Source: Lactobacillus sp. S2-2
Lineage (GTDB): Bacteria > Bacillota > Bacilli > Lactobacillales > Lactobacillaceae
Direction: 5' to 3'
Length of the DNA stretch: 64,000 bases
Assembly (NCBI RefSeq): GCF_021698855.1
Contig: NZ_WWFA01000011.1
Coordinates: forward strand, 62,001 to 126,000
Under the pieces are notes generated by a model. That model did not search any database and was not told the origin of the DNA. It was given only the letters and a program-made list of their open reading frames with translations. Shown piece after piece: positions 40,904 through 50,576 of the stretch. Position numbers and translations under genes: made by a program. Within the stretch, counting starts at the first letter, position 1; every line of letters starts with the position of its first letter.

Positions 40904-42037
40904 ATGACTGAAGATTATAAAATTAAGGTTCAAAATGTAACAAAAGAATATGATTTATTTAAGTCACAATCAGAAAAATTAAAGTCCTTTTTTTCTTTGA
41001 GTAAGAAAAAATCTGTTCCTCATTTTTGGTCTTTAATGGGTGTTTCATTCACAGTTAAACCTGGTGAAACTCTGGGATTAATTGGAGTTAATGGATCTGG
41101 TAAATCAACAATTTCAAATATAATATCAGGAATAATTCCACAAACAACAGGACAGATAGATGTTAAAGGTGAAACTTCAATTGTTGCGATTAATGCTGGG
41201 TTAAGAAAAAATTTATCTGGCCGTGAAAATATTAGAATGAAATCCTTAATGCAAGGTTTAACTAATGATCAAATTGATAATATGATGGATGATATTATTG
41301 CATTTGCTGATATTGGTGATTTCGTTGATCAACCAGTTAAAAATTATTCTTCTGGTATGAAATCAAGACTAGGATTTGCTATTGCAGTTCATATTAACCC
41401 TGATATTTTGATTATCGATGAAGCTCTATCAGTTGGTGATGATACTTTCTATCAAAAATGCGTAGATAAAATTTCTGAATTTAAAGAACAAGGTAAAACA
41501 ATAATTTTTGTTTCACATTCACTAAAACAAATTAAATTGATGTGTGATCGTGTAGCTTGGATTAATTATGGGAAATTAAGAGAAATTGGTCCAACTAAAG
41601 AAGTAGTTAAAAATTATCAAGAGTTTATTAAGTGGTTTAAAGAATTAACCAAAAAAGAAAAGAAAAAATTTGAAAATAAGCAAAAAAATATCAGAAAGAA
41701 TTTTGATATAAATAAATATCAAAAAGAAGTTTTAAATTCTTATGAATCTGAACATCCAGAAGATAAATCATCTAAGGATAAAGTTCATAAATTGTTTTAT
41801 GGAGATGTTATTTCAGAAAAGATGTCTCTATTTTCAAAAATTTTAACTGTTTTAGTATTTGTTGGAGTTGTTATGTTTTCATGGGTTAATATTTCAGGGT
41901 ATTCGACAACTGAAGTAATTAATAATCCTTCTCATTTAGTTCATCCAAGTAAAAAAATGAAGGTTCAAGATAAAGATGGTAATATTAAAATGGTTTCTCA
42001 GAAAGAATTTAAAAAAATAGAAAAAGCAGAAGAATAA
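40904..42037 (+). CDS. tagH: Teichoic acid ABC exporter ATP-binding protein, TagH-like
   Basis: 377 residues. ABC ATPase domain (1-240) with Walker [10 protein letters not shown] (61-69), signature [10 protein letters not shown], Walker [14 protein letters not shown] and H-loop [11 protein letters not shown] basic linker and a single membrane helix (about 313-330) then a short outer tail match the extended TagH form. TagH exports wall teichoic acid together with permease TagG. No tagG gene lies beside it here, so the partner must be elsewhere. It starts 11 bases after the GH73 frame. Confidence 0.88.
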   Translation: MTEDYKIKVQNVTKEYDLFKSQSEKLKSFFSLSKKKSVPHFWSLMGVSFTVKPGETLGLIGVNGSGKSTISNIISGIIPQTTGQIDVKGETSIVAINAGLRKNLSGRENIRMKSLMQGLTNDQIDNMMDDIIAFADIGDFVDQPVKNYSSGMKSRLGFAIAVHINPDILIIDEALSVGDDTFYQKCVDKISEFKEQGKTIIFVSHSLKQIKLMCDRVAWINYGKLREIGPTKEVVKNYQEFIKWFKELTKKEKKKFENKQKNIRKNFDINKYQKEVLNSYESEHPEDKSSKDKVHKLFYGDVISEKMSLFSKILTVLVFVGVVMFSWVNISGYSTTEVINNPSHLVHPSKKMKVQDKDGNIKMVSQKEFKKIEKAEE

Positions 42038-42137
42038 AGTAATATTAAATAATTATTACAAAAGTAAACTAATTGTAAATTCATAATTTCTAATTTAATG
42101 ATAGAATTTGTAAATGCAAAGAAAGGCATGTTGATTT

Positions 42138-42446
42138 TTGAAAAGTAATGAAACTTTAACTCTAATTGAAGAAATTACTCGATTAGATGATAGTAAGTAT
42201 ATTGAAATTAGTAATATTAAACAAAATGGTCGTGCCGAATTAGCTGTTGAAAAGGGATTAATTAAAAAGGTTAGAATATTACAATTAAATATTCCACGTT
42301 CGACTCATGTTATTAACTATGAAAATTATATTAATGAAAATTTTGAAATGCCTAGTGAAGATTTAACTGAATTTGAAGAATGGACTAAAAATTCAGACAT
42401 GGAAAAAGAAGTTCAGTTAATTTTAAAAGAAAATAAAATTAGTTAA
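42138..42446 (+). CDS. Uncharacterized 102-residue protein
   Basis: Starts at TTG 42138, 11 bases after AGAAAGG; an extended -10 TGATAGAAT (42099-42107) lies upstream. The product is soluble, acidic and mostly helical with a central basic stretch (KKVRILQLNIPRS) and no signal peptide. I do not recognise a family. It sits between tagH and a wall amidase, 24 bases before the latter, so an envelope-related or regulatory role is conceivable but unsupported. Confidence 0.7.
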   Translation: MKSNETLTLIEEITRLDDSKYIEISNIKQNGRAELAVEKGLIKKVRILQLNIPRSTHVINYENYINENFEMPSEDLTEFEEWTKNSDMEKEVQLILKENKIS

Positions 42447-42470
42447 TTATGGAGGTATTTATTTAAGTTT

Positions 42471-43622
42471 ATGAATATTGTAAAAAGGTTATTAAAATAT
42501 ACAGTGATTACTTTTGGTTTGTTATCAGTAAATAATTTTGTACAAGCAGAAGATTATACTACTAGTGAATCAAATGTTCGATCTGATCAAGAAGGTAATC
42601 AAGAAAAATCTTCTAGTGAATCATCTTCTGAGAGTTTTGATTCTGAGAACGTTAACCAAAAAGAAAATCAAATGTCTAATAATTATTCCAAATCTGCAGT
42701 TAATAACTATATTTTAAAAAATGAATTAAAAGCAGCAAGTGTGACTAAAGCAATTTGGAAAGGTTTCCCTAAAGCTAATTATGCTGGTGGAAAACCTAAA
42801 GGAGTTGTGATTCACGAAACCGCTAATAATAATTCTACAATTTACAATGAAATTGCATTTATGAAACGTAATTATAATTTAGCTTTCGTTCATTCATTTG
42901 TTGATGCAAATAATGTGATTAATATTGCTGATACAAATTATTTAGCATGGGGAGCTGGTTATTTTGCTAACCAAAAATATGTTCAATTTGAACAAGTAAG
43001 AGTTCATAGTAAAAAGGCATTTGCTAAAGAAGTAAATAATGCTGCTAGTTATACTGCAAGTATTCTAAGACAGTATAATTTACCTTGTACAAATGGAAGT
43101 AAAGGACATGGGACTGTTATGTCTCATGCTGCAGTATCGAAATATCTAGGTGGTACAAATCATACTGATCCTGTAGGTTATTATTCAAGTTATGGAAGAA
43201 AATTTTTTGGTCAATCATATAATATGAATAATTTCTTTGAATTAGTTAAATATTATTACAACCAAAATGGTGATGGACTTCAAACTAATCAAAGTAATGT
43301 AAGTTCTCAAAGTCAAAAAAATAAAGCTAAGAGTTCGGTAGTTTATAGTGATCCAGAAAATAATACCTCAAAATTATCATCAATTTATAATAAATATGGT
43401 TTATATAATCATGTTCCAAATTCTGGTTATAATACAAAAAAATTTAATTGGAATTCAGTTAATGTAAATGAAGGAACCGAAGTTAAGATTGATAAAATTG
43501 GAGTAAAAAAATCAACTAAGTCAGTTTGGTATCGTGTAACATTTCCAAATGATAGTAAAAAATATTGGGTCTATTCTAAAGCGTTAGATATTGATGAAAT
43601 TAATGTTAATGATTATTTATAA
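42471..43622 (+). CDS. Secreted N-acetylmuramoyl-L-alanine amidase with SH3-like module
   Basis: 383 residues: signal peptide (1-26, ends near VQAED), Ser/Glu-rich linker (30-75), amidase-2 domain (about 95-255) and one SH3/GW-like module (about 295-383; VWYRVTFPNDSKKYWVYS). Candidate zinc ligands are His in VVIHETAN, the His in MSHAAV and Asp in NHTDPVG. It cleaves the MurNAc-L-Ala bond. The Shine-Dalgarno GGAGG (42451-42455) is about 15 bases from ATG 42471, longer than usual; no better start is in frame. Confidence 0.92.
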   Translation: MNIVKRLLKYTVITFGLLSVNNFVQAEDYTTSESNVRSDQEGNQEKSSSESSSESFDSENVNQKENQMSNNYSKSAVNNYILKNELKAASVTKAIWKGFPKANYAGGKPKGVVIHETANNNSTIYNEIAFMKRNYNLAFVHSFVDANNVINIADTNYLAWGAGYFANQKYVQFEQVRVHSKKAFAKEVNNAASYTASILRQYNLPCTNGSKGHGTVMSHAAVSKYLGGTNHTDPVGYYSSYGRKFFGQSYNMNNFFELVKYYYNQNGDGLQTNQSNVSSQSQKNKAKSSVVYSDPENNTSKLSSIYNKYGLYNHVPNSGYNTKKFNWNSVNVNEGTEVKIDKIGVKKSTKSVWYRVTFPNDSKKYWVYSKALDIDEINVNDYL

Positions 43623-43657
43623 AAAGCTTTTAATTAAAAAATTAAAAGCTTTTTTTA
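43621..43657 (+). terminator. Intrinsic terminator after amidase
   Basis: Stem AAAAGCTTTTAATT/AATTAAAAGCTTTT with T7. Confidence 0.85.
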
Positions 43658-43694
43658 TAAATTAGTAATCGTTGTAACAGGTTTTATTTTAATT

Positions 43695-43703
43695 TGTTAT
43701 AAT
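43695..43703 (+). promoter_or_regulatory. Extended -10 promoter for the lactonase gene
   Basis: TGTTATAAT, a consensus extended -10, 31 bases before the start codon. The -35 is weak. Confidence 0.6.
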
Positions 43704-43733
43704 TAAAGTATCAAAACATTGGAGGAGCTTATA

Positions 43734-44777
43734 ATGATTGAAAAATTCTTAATTGGGACATATACAAAAAAAACATCTCAAGGTGTATATCAAATTGAAT
43801 TAGATACAACGACTGAAAAATTGCAAAATAGTGAATTAGTATTAGAAGCTGGTAGTCCAACGTATGTTGCTGAATCAAAAAATAAAATTGTTTATGCTGT
43901 AGATAAAGATACAAGCAGTGAAAAAACAATGGGTGGAATACTCGTCGCTGATGGTAAAAAAGAACCATTTAATAAAATTCAATTAGATCTTGAAGAAGGT
44001 AGCGCAGCTGCATATGTCTCAGTTGATGAAAAAAGAAATCTATTATACACAGCTAATTATCATACAGCTGATGTAATCGTTTATAAGATTGAATCTGATG
44101 GAAAATTAACTGAAGTTGATCGTGTTCATGATGATGGAAAAGTCGGACCAAAAGAAGAACAACAAAATGGTGCTCATCCACATTATGCTGATATAACATA
44201 TGATGGTCGTTTAGCTGTTGCGGATTTGGGATTGGATAAATTATACTTATATGATTTAGATGAATCTGGTAAATTAACTTTGGTTAGTGAATATACAACT
44301 CACCCAGGATTTGGTCCAAGACATATTAATTTTGTTCCATCAAAAGGAATTGCATATTTAGTTGGAGAATTAAGTTCTGAGGTTGAAGTGCTAGATTATA
44401 ACGAAGAATCCGGTGAATTAACCACTAAACAAATCATTTCAACTATTCCAGAAGATTGGAATGAACATAATGGAAGCGCAGCTATCAGAATTTCTAATGA
44501 TGAAAATTATATTTATGTTTCAAATCGTGGAAATAATTCAATTGCAGTTTTTAAAGCTGATAAAGATGGAAAACTTACTTTAATTCAAAGAATTAGTACT
44601 GAAGGAGAATTTCCAAGAGATTTTCATTTTAATTCAAATGAAAAATATTTAATTGTTGCAAATCAAAATACTGATAATGTAAGTTTATTTTCTAGAAATG
44701 AAACAAGCGGTAAATTATCATTATTACAAAAAGATTTTAAAGTTCCTGAAGGAACATGTGTAGAAATTAGAAAGTAA
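43734..44777 (+). CDS. pgl: 6-phosphogluconolactonase, beta-propeller type
   Basis: 347 residues from ATG 43734 behind GGAGGAG. The YbhE/CycloTriPhos lactonase family signature is visible in repeated blades (for example AYVSVDEKRNLLYTANYHTA, GAHPHYADIT, GFGPRHINFVP, NEHNGSAAIRIS). It hydrolyses 6-phosphogluconolactone in the oxidative pentose phosphate route, which supplies the phosphoketolase pathway in heterofermentative lactobacilli (inference on lifestyle). Single-gene unit with its own terminator. Confidence 0.93.
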   Translation: MIEKFLIGTYTKKTSQGVYQIELDTTTEKLQNSELVLEAGSPTYVAESKNKIVYAVDKDTSSEKTMGGILVADGKKEPFNKIQLDLEEGSAAAYVSVDEKRNLLYTANYHTADVIVYKIESDGKLTEVDRVHDDGKVGPKEEQQNGAHPHYADITYDGRLAVADLGLDKLYLYDLDESGKLTLVSEYTTHPGFGPRHINFVPSKGIAYLVGELSSEVEVLDYNEESGELTTKQIISTIPEDWNEHNGSAAIRISNDENYIYVSNRGNNSIAVFKADKDGKLTLIQRISTEGEFPRDFHFNSNEKYLIVANQNTDNVSLFSRNETSGKLSLLQKDFKVPEGTCVEIRK

Positions 44778-44786
44778 ATTAATGTA

Positions 44787-44815
44787 AATTGATATCAGTT
44801 GATATCAATTTTTTA
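44787..44815 (+). terminator. Terminator-like inverted repeat
   Basis: Perfect 11-base inverted repeat AATTGATATCA/TGATATCAATT with a two-base centre (so a real loop of about four to six) followed by TTTT. Confidence 0.65.
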
Positions 44816-44831
44816 TTAGGGGAGTTAGATA

Positions 44832-45653
44832 ATGATAAAGATGATTGCTACTGATATGAATAAAACCTTTTTAGATTCTAATAATTCTTTTGATAAATCA
44901 AGATTCAATTCATTAATGGAAAAAATTAAGCAACAAAATATAAAATTTGTTGTTGCTTCAGGTGGTGGTTTTAGTAAGTTATCTGAACTATTTGGTGAAA
45001 ATTCAAAATATTTAGATTTTGTTACTCAAAATGGAGCAGTAATTTATCAAAATAATCAAATTTTAAATGTTGATGATATTAAACAAAGTGATTTAGAAAA
45101 AACACTTCAATTAATTAAAAATAATTTTTCTAATGATATTAGAGGAATTATCATATCTGGAATTAAAAATAATTATGTTGATCAATCAATTGATGACAAA
45201 TCTTTTAATTTATTAACAAGTTATTATAATAATATTGTAAAAGTTAATAATATTTATGATATTAATCAAGTAAAAATTGATGATAAAATTATTAAAATTG
45301 GAGTAACTTTTAATCAAAGTATTAATAATAATGTAAAAATTCAAGCAATGCGGGAAATGTTACCAGAAAAATTAAGTAGTCTAAACTCTGGATTTAATAC
45401 TGAATTGATTGGTAATGAAAAAAATGATAAAAAATACGGAATTGAATGCTTATTAGATTTTTATAATATTAATAGTGATGAATTGGTTGTCTTTGGTGAT
45501 AATGAAAATGATTTAGGTATGTTAGAAATGACTAAGAATAGCTATGCTATGAAAAATGGAATTGATGAAGTTAAAAAGGTTTCTAATTATGTTACTAAAT
45601 ATGATAATAATGAATCTGGAGTTTTAGAAACAATTGAAGATATTTTGGGATAA
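44832..45653 (+). CDS. HAD superfamily phosphatase, Cof-type
   Basis: 273 residues. Motif I is ATDMNKTFLD where the family usually has DxDGT: the nucleophile Asp8 is kept, but the general acid/base Asp is replaced by Asn. Motif II (VVASGGG), the conserved Lys and motif IV VVFGDNENDLGML are present with a cap domain between. Cof-type enzymes dephosphorylate sugar phosphates or cofactors. Whether this version is active is open. Two co-directional genes (HAD, DUF4097) form a unit. Confidence 0.88.
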   Translation: MIKMIATDMNKTFLDSNNSFDKSRFNSLMEKIKQQNIKFVVASGGGFSKLSELFGENSKYLDFVTQNGAVIYQNNQILNVDDIKQSDLEKTLQLIKNNFSNDIRGIIISGIKNNYVDQSIDDKSFNLLTSYYNNIVKVNNIYDINQVKIDDKIIKIGVTFNQSINNNVKIQAMREMLPEKLSSLNSGFNTELIGNEKNDKKYGIECLLDFYNINSDELVVFGDNENDLGMLEMTKNSYAMKNGIDEVKKVSNYVTKYDNNESGVLETIEDILG

Positions 45654-45670
45654 TAGTAGGTGATGATTTA

Positions 45671-46612
45671 ATGGAAATAGATCAAGAAAATCAAAAAATA
45701 TATAAAATTTTTGAAGAAGCATCTTCTGAATTTCATGATGATAAATCAGATAATGGTAATTATAGAACTGAAAAAAATTTAATTAATGAAATTAATTATA
45801 GTGTTGAAGATTTGGAAAGAATTGATATTGATTATGATAATGCTAATATTTCTTTTCACTTAAATATGAATGATCAAGATAAAGTTGCTATTAAAGAGTA
45901 TTATATTAAAAATAATGTTGAATATATTTCAAAATCTAATCTTTCAGGTGGTACTTTAAAATTAAAACAAGGCTTGATACCTAAAAAGTTATGGTTTAGT
46001 AGTAAACTGAATGTTGATATATTTGTTCCAATTAAATATTATGGAGATTTTAGAGTACGTTTAAATGAAGGACAGGTTTATTTTGATTCGATTAAAAATG
46101 TAGGAATCGTTATGCTTGAGACTAAAAATGCAACAGTTAGAGTTGATAGTTGTAATATTAATGCAATGTCAGTAATTTCTAAAAATGGTGCTGTTAATGT
46201 TCAAAATAGTATTACAAATCGGGCTTTACGAATTAAAACAAAAAAAGGAAGCATTAAATTAAATAGAATTTTTAGTGATTTATATCAAATTGAGCAAAAG
46301 TCTGGAAGAATTAGAGCAAATGGAATTTCCGGACATGGATACTTTAATGGACAAAATAGTTCTATGAAAGTTAGCTTCAATGAAGTGAATGGAAATATAA
46401 TTGGAAATGTGGAAACTGGAAGTATTCATTTTGATTTTGATCCAAATTATGATTTTAATTTTGATATCTCTTGTCAAAATGGGAGTATTTCAACTCCTGA
46501 AATTGCTGAATATAAAAGAAAAGATGATCGAATTACACAAGGTACAATTGGGAGCAATCCTGAATATAGCGTTAAAGCTTACATTAAATCTGGAATCGTT
46601 AATTTGCTATAA
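45671..46612 (+). CDS. DUF4097 domain protein (LiaG-like)
   Basis: 313 residues with the beta-helical DUF4097 repeat pattern (for example VGIVMLETKNATVRVDS, AVNVQNS, GSIKLNRI, GSIHFDF). No signal peptide or membrane helix is seen, and an N-terminal helical part (1-60) precedes it. Such proteins accompany PspC/Lia envelope-stress modules; the pspC-yvlD genes are 42 kb away in this window. It begins 17 bases after the HAD gene behind TAGGTGATG. Confidence 0.82.
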   Translation: MEIDQENQKIYKIFEEASSEFHDDKSDNGNYRTEKNLINEINYSVEDLERIDIDYDNANISFHLNMNDQDKVAIKEYYIKNNVEYISKSNLSGGTLKLKQGLIPKKLWFSSKLNVDIFVPIKYYGDFRVRLNEGQVYFDSIKNVGIVMLETKNATVRVDSCNINAMSVISKNGAVNVQNSITNRALRIKTKKGSIKLNRIFSDLYQIEQKSGRIRANGISGHGYFNGQNSSMKVSFNEVNGNIIGNVETGSIHFDFDPNYDFNFDISCQNGSISTPEIAEYKRKDDRITQGTIGSNPEYSVKAYIKSGIVNLL

Positions 46613-46643
46613 AAAGAACCGAAATTATATTTCGGTTCTTTTT
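46611..46643. terminator. Bidirectional terminator
   Basis: AAAAAGAACCGAAA/TTTCGGTTCTTTTT stem between convergent DUF4097 and pepX genes. Confidence 0.88.
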
Positions 46644-48984
46644 ATTCAAATGGAATTTTAATAGTAGAATTATTTAAATCAATTGTATATTTGATATCGT
46701 CATTGTTGTTTATCGTCATTTCATAGTCAACAGAATAGATGATTAAAGATAAACTACGGTTAGCTGGTATCTTATAAATAGTTGGATTTAATTTAACTTT
46801 AACATCATAGTATTCGTTAGGGATAATTTCTTCTGAAATATTAGGAGCAGTTCGATTTTGTAAGTTAATGTGTGCTTTTGTAATTAGTTTGTTGCTAGTT
46901 ATTTTAGAATTAATTTCAAATTCTCTTAATGTATCGTTATACCATTTGTAGCCTAATTTATATCCATTTGGTGCAATAGGAGTAGGGAATTCTTTTAATC
47001 GATTAGCATCTCCATTATCCAAAAGTGCGATACTTAGCATTCCAATATTTTTTGAACTTTTTATTCTTAAATTAACTTTTATATCACCATTAATAATTTT
47101 ATCTTCTTTTAATTCAATTGTTGAAATAATACGATTGTGAGTTAAATTTTGATTATTTAAATCATAAAAATCATGTTGCCAATTTTTATAATTTACTGAA
47201 TATTTATCAAATAATTCATTGCTAATTTTATTTTTAAATGAATCATACGTTGTATTTAATGAGTATGTTTCATAGTTATTTTTATTCCAATCGTTTAATT
47301 TATGCCATGTATTTGATAAAGTATTATCTTGCCAAATTACAGTTGGTAAAATATTATCAACATTGTTTTCTTTGTCATATAGTTTGTTTGAAAACCAAAG
47401 ATTAATAATATCTGAATAGTCAAAAGAAGGAAATGTATTAATATTTATATGCTTTCCTTGATGTAGAATAATTTTTTTATTAATATTCATATTTTTAATC
47501 ATCTGCCAAAGATTACCTGGATTTTTAGGCTTAACATTCCAATCATTGAGTCCATGAACAATCAATAAATCAGCTTTTATTTTATTAACATTGTTTAGGT
47601 AATTCCTTTTATCCCAAAATTGATTGTAGTTACCTGTTTCACGATCTTGTTGTTTTTTCATTTGATTTAAATATTTATCAAATTTCGATCTTATTTTTAA
47701 ATTGTCACCAGGGACTAAACTTCTACTAAATGTTTCACCGGCTAATACATCTGCGTCTTCTCCTGGAAAGGTTTCAGGTGCAATAACTAATCCATTTTCT
47801 CGATAATAATCATACCAAGATGAAATAGCGGCTTCAGGTACAATAGTTTTTAATCCGTCAACTCCAGTTGTTGCTGCTGCGATTGCTAAAGTACCTAAGT
47901 AAGATCTACCAGTCATTGCGACATTTCCGTTACACCAGTTGGCTTTAGTTTGAATATGATTGATTCGATCAGTGAAAGCAATTCGATCACCATGAAGCCA
48001 TTCAATTACAGCGATTGTACTTGCAGTTTGTTGTTCATCTCCACATGTTTGAAATCCATCTGAATCAATAGTTCCAATTCCTGCTGCATACACACTAGCA
48101 TATCCTCTAACTAATAAATAATCATTTAATGAATATTTAGGCTTAATACTATGAGTTAAAGTTGCATTTTCACTAATTGATGAAGGAATTTTATTTTTAG
48201 TATTATTAATAATATTTTCTTGTTCATTAATGATTTCTTTTCCAATTGGTTTTTCAATTAATGATTTTTTAACATCATGAGTTAAATTTTCACCTAATTT
48301 TTCATTAACTCCTTGATCATAGGGACTTGCAGTATAAATAGCAGGAATCTTAAGATTAGATTTAGGACGAGTTATTTCAACCTTAATTAGATCATTTTTT
48401 CCATCCATATCAGAATCTAAATCAGTTTCAACGAAAACAGTTTCATAATAAAAATCTTTAGTAGTAAAAGTTGCTTGTGCTTTCCCATTGAAAAAGATTA
48501 ATTGATTAGTTAATTCTTGTTTTTCGTAATATCCGTTAGAAGCTAATTCATCAATTAAGTTAAGACCATATTTATTATGTGTGTTTAATAATAGGTACCA
48601 AGCTTTTAATAAATCTTGTGAATTATTTAATTGATTAATCGTTTTTAGACCTAATTTATGCATACTTTCAATTGGTTTGTCAATTTCAAAATCAACATCT
48701 ATTTGGAAATCTAAAAGTTGAAGGGCAATTACATAAAAAACATTAAGATTTAATTTGTGGTTATTAATTAAAAAAGACTTTAATGTATTTTTTTCATCTG
48801 CAATTATTTTATCCATTTCATACCAAAAAACATTAGTGTCGGAGAATGAGAATTTTTCTTTTCTCATTAAATCAATAAATAATTGATTTATTTCAGTTTC
48901 ATCAGAGTAAAAATTTATACTTTTTAATTCTTCTTTTATATTAGAAATATTGGTTGGGACTTGAGCGAATTGATTTATTTTCAT
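46642..48984 (-). CDS. pepX: Xaa-Pro dipeptidyl-peptidase
   Basis: 780 residues. A serine exopeptidase (S15) that releases X-Pro dipeptides from peptides, important for casein or plant peptide use in lactobacilli. The nucleophile Ser361 lies in GRSYLGT, the Asp in LNDWNVKP and the His in QGKHINI. The N-terminal dimerisation region (1-150), the alpha/beta-hydrolase core and C-terminal jelly-roll domain are all present. Confidence 0.96.
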   Translation of the reverse strand: MKINQFAQVPTNISNIKEELKSINFYSDETEINQLFIDLMRKEKFSFSDTNVFWYEMDKIIADEKNTLKSFLINNHKLNLNVFYVIALQLLDFQIDVDFEIDKPIESMHKLGLKTINQLNNSQDLLKAWYLLLNTHNKYGLNLIDELASNGYYEKQELTNQLIFFNGKAQATFTTKDFYYETVFVETDLDSDMDGKNDLIKVEITRPKSNLKIPAIYTASPYDQGVNEKLGENLTHDVKKSLIEKPIGKEIINEQENIINNTKNKIPSSISENATLTHSIKPKYSLNDYLLVRGYASVYAAGIGTIDSDGFQTCGDEQQTASTIAVIEWLHGDRIAFTDRINHIQTKANWCNGNVAMTGRSYLGTLAIAAATTGVDGLKTIVPEAAISSWYDYYRENGLVIAPETFPGEDADVLAGETFSRSLVPGDNLKIRSKFDKYLNQMKKQQDRETGNYNQFWDKRNYLNNVNKIKADLLIVHGLNDWNVKPKNPGNLWQMIKNMNINKKIILHQGKHININTFPSFDYSDIINLWFSNKLYDKENNVDNILPTVIWQDNTLSNTWHKLNDWNKNNYETYSLNTTYDSFKNKISNELFDKYSVNYKNWQHDFYDLNNQNLTHNRIISTIELKEDKIINGDIKVNLRIKSSKNIGMLSIALLDNGDANRLKEFPTPIAPNGYKLGYKWYNDTLREFEINSKITSNKLITKAHINLQNRTAPNISEEIIPNEYYDVKVKLNPTIYKIPANRSLSLIIYSVDYEMTINNNDDIKYTIDLNNSTIKIPFE

Positions 48985-49019
48985 ATTGTCGATTTCTCCA
49001 ATCTCAATTTTTAATTATT

Positions 49020-49568
49020 TTAGATTAAATTTTCAAGCTCTTCTTTTAATAAATGTATAGAAAATTTGTATTTATCCAAGCTTTTGTCTATATTAATGAA
49101 TTTATAGTTTTCAAACATATCATCAGAAATATCCATGCCAAAATTAACAGCTAATTTATTTACTTTTAGTGCAATTAAAGATAAGTCTAAGCTTATTCTT
49201 GCTTGTGTACCACCATGATATCCATAGCTGATAACTGAAAGTGGTTTATTTTTCCATTCGGAATATACAAAATCTATTGCATTTTTTAGAGAGGCAGGAA
49301 TTCCCCAATTATATTGAGGAGTTAAAACTATAATGGCTTTATAATCGTTGATTTTATTTGACCATTTGATCGTTGATTTATTTTGATAATTGCCTTTAGC
49401 AGGTATTTCAGGTTCATCTAAATTTGGTAAATTAATATATCTTAAATCAATTAATTCTGTTTCAAATAAAGAAGAATCTAAATTACTTTTAATCCAATCT
49501 GCAATATCGAATCCGATTCTATTTTTTCTAACACTTCCGATTATGATTCCTACTTTAGGTTTATTCAA
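49020..49568 (-). CDS. NAD(P)H-dependent FMN reductase
   Basis: 182 residues with the flavodoxin-like FMN loop GSVRKNRIG (about 12-20), TPQYNWGIPASLKNAIDF and SYGYHGG. Family members reduce FMN, quinones or chromate; substrate not decided. It lies 35 bases upstream of pepX on the same strand. Confidence 0.9.
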   Translation of the reverse strand: MNKPKVGIIIGSVRKNRIGFDIADWIKSNLDSSLFETELIDLRYINLPNLDEPEIPAKGNYQNKSTIKWSNKINDYKAIIVLTPQYNWGIPASLKNAIDFVYSEWKNKPLSVISYGYHGGTQARISLDLSLIALKVNKLAVNFGMDISDDMFENYKFINIDKSLDKYKFSIHLLKEELENLI

Positions 49569-49647
49569 TTTATTTACTCCTTATGACTAGTTATTTTATT
49601 TCTTGTTGTATATAATACTACTAAAATTAGATAAAAGGTGAGGTAAT

Positions 49648-50205
49648 ATGAGCATAGATAAAAAAGGATTATTAATTATTGATTATACAAATGATTTTGT
49701 CGATGAAAATGGCTCATTAACATTAGGTAAGCCAGCTCAACAATGTGAAGATAAAATTTTATCTTTAGCAAATCAATATTTAAAAAATGGAGATTATGTA
49801 TTTTTACCAACAGATATTCATAATCAAGAAGATAATTTACATCCAGAACATGGTTTATTTCCGATTCATAATCAAAAAAAAACATGGGGAAGAGATTTTT
49901 TTGGTGAATTAAAAAATTGGTATCAAGAAAATAAAGATAATAAATTAGTTATTATGATTGATAAAACTAGATATAGTTCATTTGCAGGTACTAATTTAGA
50001 TATTTTATTGCGAGAAAGAAATATTAAAGAATTATGTTTAACTGGAGTAGCAACTGATATTTGTTTATTACATACTGCAATTGATGCATATAATTTAAAT
50101 TATCAATTAGAGTTTTATGAAGATGCTATGTCAGGGTTTAGTAAAGAAAATGAAATTTTTGCTAAAAATCATTTTAAAACTACTTTGAATGCAAAAATTA
50201 ATTAA
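49648..50205 (+). CDS. pncA: Nicotinamidase / isochorismatase-like cysteine hydrolase
   Basis: 185 residues. The triad fits nicotinamidase: Asp12 (IIDYTNDF), Lys in IDKTRYSSF and Cys in GVATDICLLHTA. It hydrolyses nicotinamide to nicotinate for NAD salvage. ATG 49648 follows AGGTGAGG. Divergent from the FMN reductase. Confidence 0.9.
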   Translation: MSIDKKGLLIIDYTNDFVDENGSLTLGKPAQQCEDKILSLANQYLKNGDYVFLPTDIHNQEDNLHPEHGLFPIHNQKKTWGRDFFGELKNWYQENKDNKLVIMIDKTRYSSFAGTNLDILLRERNIKELCLTGVATDICLLHTAIDAYNLNYQLEFYEDAMSGFSKENEIFAKNHFKTTLNAKIN

Positions 50206-50212
50206 AAAAAGA

Positions 50213-50241
50213 TTGACTAATTTTAATTAAAAATGTATTGT
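50213..50241 (+). promoter_or_regulatory. Possible promoter of the argGH leader
   Basis: TTGACT (50213-50218), 17-base spacer, TATTGT (50236-50241, four of six matches). TAATAT at 50248-50253 is an alternative -10 but would put the start too close to the leader Shine-Dalgarno. Confidence 0.4.
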
Positions 50242-50273
50242 TTTAGATAATATAAAAAAGGAGGTCATTTAAA

Positions 50274-50378
50274 ATGTTATTGAATATTAATTATTTTATT
50301 AATAATGAGTTATTACGACAAAGCCGACGTGGATTTACATTAACTACCAGGGCTGTGTTCATTAACTGTATTCAATAA
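50274..50378 (+). CDS. Putative arginine leader peptide, 34 residues
   Basis: ATG 50274 follows AAAAGGAGGT with an 8-base spacer, one of the strongest Shine-Dalgarno sequences in the window. The peptide is MLLNINYFINNELLRQSRRG, then FTLTTRAVFINCIQ. It contains four Arg codons (residues 15, 18, 19, 26), three of them in a cluster of five codons (CGA CAA AGC CGA CGT). It precedes a structured leader with a terminator and then argG. A leader peptide that stalls ribosomes when charged tRNA-Arg is scarce is the simplest reading; this is inferred. Confidence 0.6.
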   Translation: MLLNINYFINNELLRQSRRGFTLTTRAVFINCIQ

Positions 50379-50383
50379 TATCG

Positions 50384-50576
50384 ATTGAATGATCACGAAA
50401 AATTGATTATTCATAGCTATTAATTAGACAGATTTACCTTGGTAAACTTTAATTATTAGTTATGAATATAAATAAGTAATTAATAATTTTGTTTACACTC
50501 AAGGTGAATTTTTATTACTAAAAGTCTAAGTTGATACTGTTCTTTATGAAGACAGGATTAACTTAGGCTTTTTTAT
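50384..50576 (+). promoter_or_regulatory. Structured attenuator-like leader of argGH
   Basis: Three structures follow the leader peptide. (1) TGAATGATC/GATTATTCA, 50386-50413. (2) A long stem ACCTTGGTAAAC (50436-50447) with GTTTAC-act-CAAGGT (50491-50505), extended inside by AATTATTA/TAATAATT. (3) An intrinsic terminator AAGTCTAAGTT/AACTTAGGCTT (50522-50532, 50560-50570) with an inner CTGT/ACAG stem and T6. TTAGAC (50424-50429) could pair with GTCTAA (50524-50529) as an antiterminator. No T-box consensus is present. Exact switching is not resolved. Confidence 0.6.
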
